From Pilaira anomala (lineage: Eukaryota > Mucoromycota > Mucoromycetes > Mucorales > Mucoraceae), in the NCBI GenBank assembly GCA_025716855.1, contig JAIXMQ010000213.1:1-11541 (forward strand): a stretch of 11,541 nucleotides of DNA, written 5' to 3'. The notes beneath the pieces were generated by a model, which saw nothing but the letters and a program-made list of their open reading frames with translations, was not told the origin of the DNA and searched no databases. Position 1 is the first letter of the stretch, and each line of letters opens with the position of its first letter. Of the stretch, positions 8,714-11,541 are shown piece after piece. The position numbers and the translations under genes are program-made.

Positions 8714-8868
8714 TGAGCTTAGCTGGTAAAATGTAAACTGTAATAACTCAAGATCTAACTTATCAATTTAATTTTTGTAAGTGTATAAAAGTATCTAAAT
8801 TTTATTGCGCATCTTTCTAAATAGTTTTTATTGTATAAAAGTTAGTATTTAACAAAATATTATTTGAT

Positions 8869-8934
8869 CCTAGAAATCTCCTACAAATATCCTACAAATC
8901 TGAAATTTCAAGTACCTGCAAATATCCTGGAAAT
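8869..8934 (+). repeat. Right subterminal repeat array of the CACTA element
   Basis: Five copies of the same 9-bp motif family as at the left end: CCTAGAAAT (8869-8877), CCTACAAAT (8880-8888 and 8891-8899), CCTGCAAAT (8915-8923) and CCTGGAAAT (8926-8934). All lie within 85 bp of the right terminus, on the + strand. Sharing this motif with the left end supports treating 6209-8950 as a single element. Confidence 0.75.
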
Positions 8935-8944
8935 CTCAAAAAGT

Positions 8945-8950
8945 CTAGTG
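8945..8950 (-). repeat. CACTA right terminal inverted repeat
   Basis: CTAGTG, the reverse complement of CACTAG at 6209-6214, followed by the second GAA of the 3-bp duplication (8951-8953). Confidence 0.85.
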
Positions 8951-8997
8951 GAATTCGTAGCTTAGAATCACTAAATAAATAAGAATGTGCGTGACAT
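8951..8997 (+). repeat. 3' LTR, part right of the CACTA insertion
   Basis: The 47 bases match 13-59 of the 5' LTR with one difference. AATAAA at 8974-8979 is kept. The match stops after GTGACAT; beyond it the 5' copy runs into the primer binding site and this copy into flanking host DNA starting TTTTAACAG, so the retrotransposon's right edge is at 8996 or 8997. Confidence 0.92.
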
Positions 8998-9005
8998 TTT
9001 TAACA

Positions 9006-9095
9006 GTTCCCTTTTAGTGTAGTGGTTAAAATTCCTAATTGTACTGGTATGATCCGGGTTCGACCACAAGTAATAACATTTTGCCATTTTTTTTT
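9006..9095 (+). ncRNA. tRNA-like Pol III unit (tRNA relic or SINE head)
   Basis: TAGTGTAGTGG (9015-9025) fits the Pol III A box (TRGYNNARNNG) at every fixed position. GGTTCGACCAC (9057-9067) fits the B box with the last conserved C replaced. Spacing is that of a tRNA, and GATCCGGGTTCGA is a typical T-arm 5' half. However, the T-stem 3' side (9066-9070) and the acceptor 3' side do not pair with their partners (TCCCTTT at 9008-9014), and the anticodon arm is poor, so a working tRNA is unlikely. It is a decayed tRNA gene or a tRNA-derived SINE start. T10 from 9087 could end Pol III transcription. The retrotransposon ends only about 10 bases upstream of the tRNA-like 5' end. Confidence 0.55.
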
Positions 9096-9107
9096 TATTT
9101 TTTTTTC
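9086..9107 (+). terminator. Pol III-type T-tract terminator
   Basis: A run of about ten T, one A, then nine T and a C follows the tRNA-like unit by about 15 bases. Runs of this length terminate Pol III in fungi. Similar T runs are common in this AT-rich region, so the assignment rests on its position. Confidence 0.45.
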
Positions 9108-9936
9108 TTAAAGTCTCGCGTATTAGTTATCTTGTTTTGTATATATATTGTCGAAATTTTTTTGTTTTGAAAAACTATTTGCAGCTTCATGTTCTTGCGT
9201 ATTTAATCTATATATTTAAGCAAAAAAAAGTCTTTATTGCTTAGTAGTAAATATATAATCTGTTTAATATTTAGTTATGTTTATTTTAATGAAACTGTTC
9301 ATTTGTTACTTTACCTTTTAATAAAAGAAGAGCGTTTTTTTTTGTTTTTGTTTTTATCCCTTTCTATTGCTCTATTAAATACTAGTTTTACTTGTATCTT
9401 CATAATAAATTTTTTCCGAGTCGATAGCTTTATTATTCAAGGTTTTATCAGTTAGTTTTTAGTTTATAGCTACTGTAAAACTATGATTCGGTTCAGAACT
9501 AGACCTACATTTCACTCTAAGCATATGAAAAGAAAAAAATAACTTAGTAACCAAATTTGACGTGTAATAATTTACCTCTTTTCGTGTTTCAACCTTAAAT
9601 TAATCTATGAAAAACGTCTATTTTTGATTCTTTATGGCATTAGATTAACTAAAGTTATTAAGATCTACTTTTTAAAAGTTTAGAAATATAAAAACTGTGT
9701 TCTATTACCCTAAAACGGCAAAAAACAGATTGCAAAAGAAAATATAAAATCTACTACAACTTAATTTTATTTACATTTCAGATTTACCATCAAAAAGCCA
9801 AAAGTTTTTTGAACATCTTCTATATACGATTTACTTTTTTATCTATAAATGCTGAACCGTAAACAAAGAAAATAGGGCAAATTTATTTTATTTTACAGCC
9901 TCCTGAAACCAAAATTGACCTTTTTTCATCAATCAT
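9108..9936. other. AT-rich intergenic stretch, nothing recognised
   Basis: About 830 bp without a recognisable gene, RNA or repeat. One 72-codon open frame (9237-9455, + strand) is mostly Phe, Leu, Ile and Tyr from T-rich DNA and shows no domain; I do not consider it a gene. Confidence 0.6.
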
Positions 9937-10024
9937 TTGACTGTTAAAACTTATTTGACTGTTTAAATTTATTCAAACTGTTAAAATTTAATTGGACTGC
10001 TTAAATTTAATTAGACTGTCTTAT
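9937..10024 (+). repeat. Degenerate tandem repeat, about 20-bp period
   Basis: Four to five copies of a unit like TTGACTGTTAAAATTTAAT are seen: TTGACTGTTAAAAC, TTGACTGTTTAAATT, CAAACTGTTAAAATT, TGGACTGCTTAAATT, TAGACTGTCTTA. They lie just upstream of the TATA box of the transposase pseudogene and may be promoter-proximal or transposon-end repeats. Confidence 0.65.
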
Positions 10025-10051
10025 TTAAATAAATTTATGACTTAAAAAATC

Positions 10052-10108
10052 TATAAATAAGAGCTATTTTTCATTTTTTTTTATTTTATTCTCTTTCTCT
10101 CTCTCAAA
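10052..10108 (+). promoter_or_regulatory. Core promoter of the transposase pseudogene: TATA box and CT-rich start region
   Basis: TATAAATA at 10052-10059 is followed about 35 bases later by a CT-rich block (TTCTCTTTCTCTCTCTC, about 10089-10105). A TATA box followed by a pyrimidine-rich initiation zone is common in fungal promoters. It is placed properly for the gene that starts at 10259 if the 5'-UTR intron is accepted. Confidence 0.5.
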
Positions 10109-10123
10109 CTATTATATTAACAA

Positions 10124-10236
10124 GTAAGTCGATAATATACTTAAAATTCATTGTTTCTTTTAAGCAATTCTATTGTTATTTGAAGACATTTTTTCTTTTA
10201 TAACACTTTCTAATCTATAATGTTTTATTATTTTAG
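10124..10236 (+). other. Probable 5'-UTR intron
   Basis: GTAAGTCG donor at 10124, TTCTAAT branch-like motif near 10208-10214 and TTATTTTAG acceptor ending at 10236 give a 113-nt intron. The next ATG is at 10259. Assigned by motif only. Confidence 0.5.
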
Positions 10237-10258
10237 CTCACTTTTTGATATTTTCGGT

Positions 10259-11479
10259 ATGTCTTCTCCTGAATCTAGTATTCCTAATCGTTCTCGTGGC
10301 CGTGTTACTGGTCAAGAGGTGGCTCCTTATCGCTCAAAAGATTTGGATGGCGATATTTTATTACTTGCAAGAATTATTAACGGTACTAGGGTGAAATAAA
10401 CGAGTAAGTTTGTAAATTAAAATACCTTAACAGTGATCTAAATATTAACGCATGCCTTTTTAAAACTTTAGCTATCTCAGAACTTAATTTTATGATTATG
10501 GTCCCGCGTTTGATACTCTTTGTGGAGTCGACAATTGCACTCGTGTTCGTAATTACTTTTGGCGAGTGGATAGAGATTAATGGTATTTTGATTGTAGTGG
10601 TGCTTCGCATAACGGCCGTATTAAACGCTCAATTACTACGGGATCCATTTTTTATCGTAAAAAGATGCTTATTCAGTATTTTGTTTCAGCAATGTATCAT
10701 TTCTATCAAGGTTGTAGCATCGGTGATGTTTTCAAAAATCACAACATCAACAGAAATACACTGGCCCAGCTAATGAATGACATCCAAGTCATGATGCTCT
10801 CTGATTACGAGAAATACAATCTTGGTGAGGAGAATCTTCTTGGAAACGATCCTCGGTGCCATCATATTCAAATCGACGAGTCTAAGCTTGGCAAGAGAAA
10901 GTATAACGCGGGAAGACGTGTTGAGGGTGTTTGGGTTCTTGGTCTGGTTGAAGCCTTAATCCCGGTCAATCCTAGAGATCGTACCTATCAGCATCGGGAC
11001 TTCTCTACCGGTGCAATTGAGACTAGGTACCATTTCAAGGCTGGTTAGCGTATCTTTTATACCGTGCCTAATCGTACTGCTGCCACTCTTCTTCCCTTGA
11101 TTTACAGCTCTTGTAAACGTGGTAGTGTGATTCGTTCTGATGGCTGGCGTGCATATCGTCAGCTTCACCACACTGCTCCTCTCCAAGCACATGTTGATGG
11201 TGGTGATCAAGATTCGATGCTGGTGGTCTCTTTTTCCGGGCTCATCAGGTTGTAAATCATAGCAGAGGATTTACCACACATGATCAAGTGCCCAACAATC
11301 CTCTTGTATCATTAACTCCTGTTTCCGGTAATATCCATACCAACATCATTGAAAGTCTTTGGAGGGATATGAAAAAGTATATTGGACCCAGGTATAGAAC
11401 TGAAAAGGACTGCCACAGAAAACTATTGGAATATCTCTGGCATACTGCTAATCGTGGTGAAAGCTGTGACTATTTGTGA
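10259..11479 (+). pseudogene. IS1595/ISXO2-like (Merlin-type) DDE transposase, degenerate
   Basis: The protein resembles the bacterial IS1595/IS1016 family and its eukaryotic Merlin relatives, which cut and paste DNA with a DDE catalytic core. In order: a short N-terminal exon (10259-10403); a zinc-ribbon-like part (LCGVDNC...WYFDC, about 10515-10595); a TTGSIFYRKK segment; then the DDE domain. Candidate catalytic residues are the D in HIQIDESKLGKRKYN (about 10863-10907), the D in VIRSDGWRAYRQL (about 11128-11166), and the E in HTNIIESLWRDMKKYIGPR (about 11337-11393). Lesions are TAA 10397-10399, a lost base near 10487-10491, TAA 10578-10580, TAG 11046-11048 and a frame change near 11210-11218. 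The frame then runs to TGA 11477-11479. Coding DNA is less AT-rich than its surroundings. Terminal inverted repeats were not identified, and the right end may lie outside the window. Confidence 0.85.
10404..10471 (+). other. Probable coding intron in the transposase pseudogene
   Basis: GTAAGTTTG donor at 10404 and AACTTTAG acceptor ending at 10471, with a TTAAC-like branch motif near 10445-10449, give a 68-nt intron. Splicing joins the N-terminal exon to ...ISELNF, which runs into the DYGPAFDTLCG segment after one lost base. A fungal-style intron in a transposase of bacterial-like family indicates long residence in a eukaryote. Confidence 0.6.
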
Positions 11480-11541
11480 TTTTTGTTTCTGGTTTGAGAT
11501 TGATCCCTCTCAATAAGGAAATGTTGTTGTTATTATTATTA
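11480..11541 (+). other. 3' flank of the transposase pseudogene
   Basis: It holds AATAAG (11512-11517), a weak polyadenylation-like signal, and the start of a GTT/ATT trinucleotide run (about 11523-11541) cut by the window end. No inverted repeat partner to upstream sequence was found. Confidence 0.4.

Larger units (their letters stand above)
6209..8950. mobile_element. Non-autonomous CACTA (En/Spm-like) DNA transposon inside the 3' LTR
   Basis: This 2742-bp segment is absent from the 5' LTR, where GAATTAACTGTTGAATTCGT (1-20) runs uninterrupted. The segment begins CACTAG (6209-6214), ends CTAGTG (8945-8950), and is flanked by GAA on both sides (6206-6208 and 8951-8953), present once in the empty site. 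CACTA at the ends plus a 3-bp target duplication is the defining mark of the CACTA superfamily. Perfect terminal inverted repeats are only 6 bp, but both ends carry dense short repeats of the CCTGGAAAT, CCTACAAAT and CCTGCAAAT type, as expected for subterminal transposase-binding repeats. No transposase ORF exists inside, so it would need a transposase in trans. It contains a nested 595-bp MITE; without it, the element was about 2145 bp. Confidence 0.88.
1..8997 (+). mobile_element. Ty3/gypsy LTR retrotransposon, degenerate, with nested insertion
   Basis: The order 5' LTR end, primer binding site, leader, Gag, protease, reverse transcriptase, RNase H, integrase, 3' LTR is the Ty3/gypsy (Metaviridae) order, with integrase after RNase H. 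The window opens inside the 5' LTR, so the true left end and the 5' target duplication lie outside. The right end is fixed near 8996/8997 because the 47 bases at 8951-8997 repeat 13-59 with one mismatch (A50 versus T8988 region), and the primer binding site starts 2 bases after the 5' copy. Without the 2742-bp insertion at 6209-8950 the visible element is about 6.25 kb. Four lesions in pol make this copy non-autonomous. It could still be mobilised in trans if both LTRs work, but the 3' LTR is itself interrupted. Confidence 0.93.

Noticed and set aside
6194..8997. A single very long LTR of about 2.8 kb
   Set aside because: The 5' LTR joins 1-15 directly to 13-59 without the 2.7 kb, and the extra segment has CACTAG/CTAGTG ends and a GAA duplication, so it is an insertion.
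9008..9074. Functional tRNA gene
   Set aside because: Acceptor and T stems do not pair and the anticodon arm is poor; only the Pol III boxes are well kept.
9237..9455. Small ORF of 72 codons
   Set aside because: Composition reflects T-rich DNA; no domain, promoter or neighbour supports it.
10492..10773. ORF of 93 codons at the transposase N-terminal region
   Set aside because: It is a shifted frame; the correct frame shows the zinc-ribbon-like cysteines and continues into the DDE domain despite a stop.
1935..11048. RIP-like C-to-T mutation as the cause of the stops in both elements
   Set aside because: Every stop codon can be reached from a sense codon by such a change, so the stops alone are not evidence; an alignment with intact copies would be needed.

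Overview
The window looks like accessory, transposon-filled DNA of a fungus, most likely an early-diverging one (Mucoromycota-type). The signs are AT-rich non-coding DNA full of A/T tracts, short introns with GTAAG-type donors and CTAAT/CTAAC-like branch sites, a Ty3/gypsy retrotransposon, and an IS1595/ISXO2-like (Merlin-type) transposase gene. No ordinary host protein gene is visible. The assignment rests on style and family content, not on a database match.

Left two thirds (1-8997): one Ty3/gypsy LTR retrotransposon on the + strand, entered inside its 5' LTR. After the LTR end (about 58/59) come a tRNA-type primer binding site (61-75), a leader with nine 20-bp tandem repeats (241-420), and a long gag-pro-pol reading frame (429-6091). 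The frame encodes Gag with a zinc knuckle, an aspartic protease, reverse transcriptase, RNase H, and an integrase with a GPY/F module. Instead of a recognisable chromodomain it ends in a tail of about 390 residues with acidic repeats and a basic end. The frame is broken by an in-frame TGA (1935), a 1-nt frameshift (about 2915), an in-frame TAA (3161) and an in-frame TAG (4808), so this copy should not be autonomous.

The 3' LTR (ends 8997) is split by a 2742-bp insertion (6209-8950). The 5' LTR serves as the empty site and gives exact boundaries: CACTAG...CTAGTG ends and a 3-bp GAA duplication, which is the signature of a CACTA (En/Spm) DNA transposon. It has no transposase but carries subterminal CCTRSAAAT-type repeats. 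Within one of those repeats sits a third element, a 595-bp MITE (6352-6946) with near-perfect 31-bp inverted repeats starting CAGTG and TA on both sides (Tc1/mariner/pogo type). The arrangement is a MITE inside a CACTA inside an LTR.

Just past the retrotransposon end (8997) lies a tRNA-like Pol III promoter unit (A box 9015-9025, B box 9057-9067, T-tract from 9087). The LTR edge falls about where Pol III would start, which resembles Ty3-type target choice.

Right part (9108-11541): about 800 bp with no recognisable gene, a short degenerate tandem repeat (9937-10024), then a pseudogene of an IS1595-like transposase (10259-11479). The pseudogene has a TATA box, a CT-rich start region, a probable 5'-UTR intron, a probable coding intron, and several stops and frameshifts.
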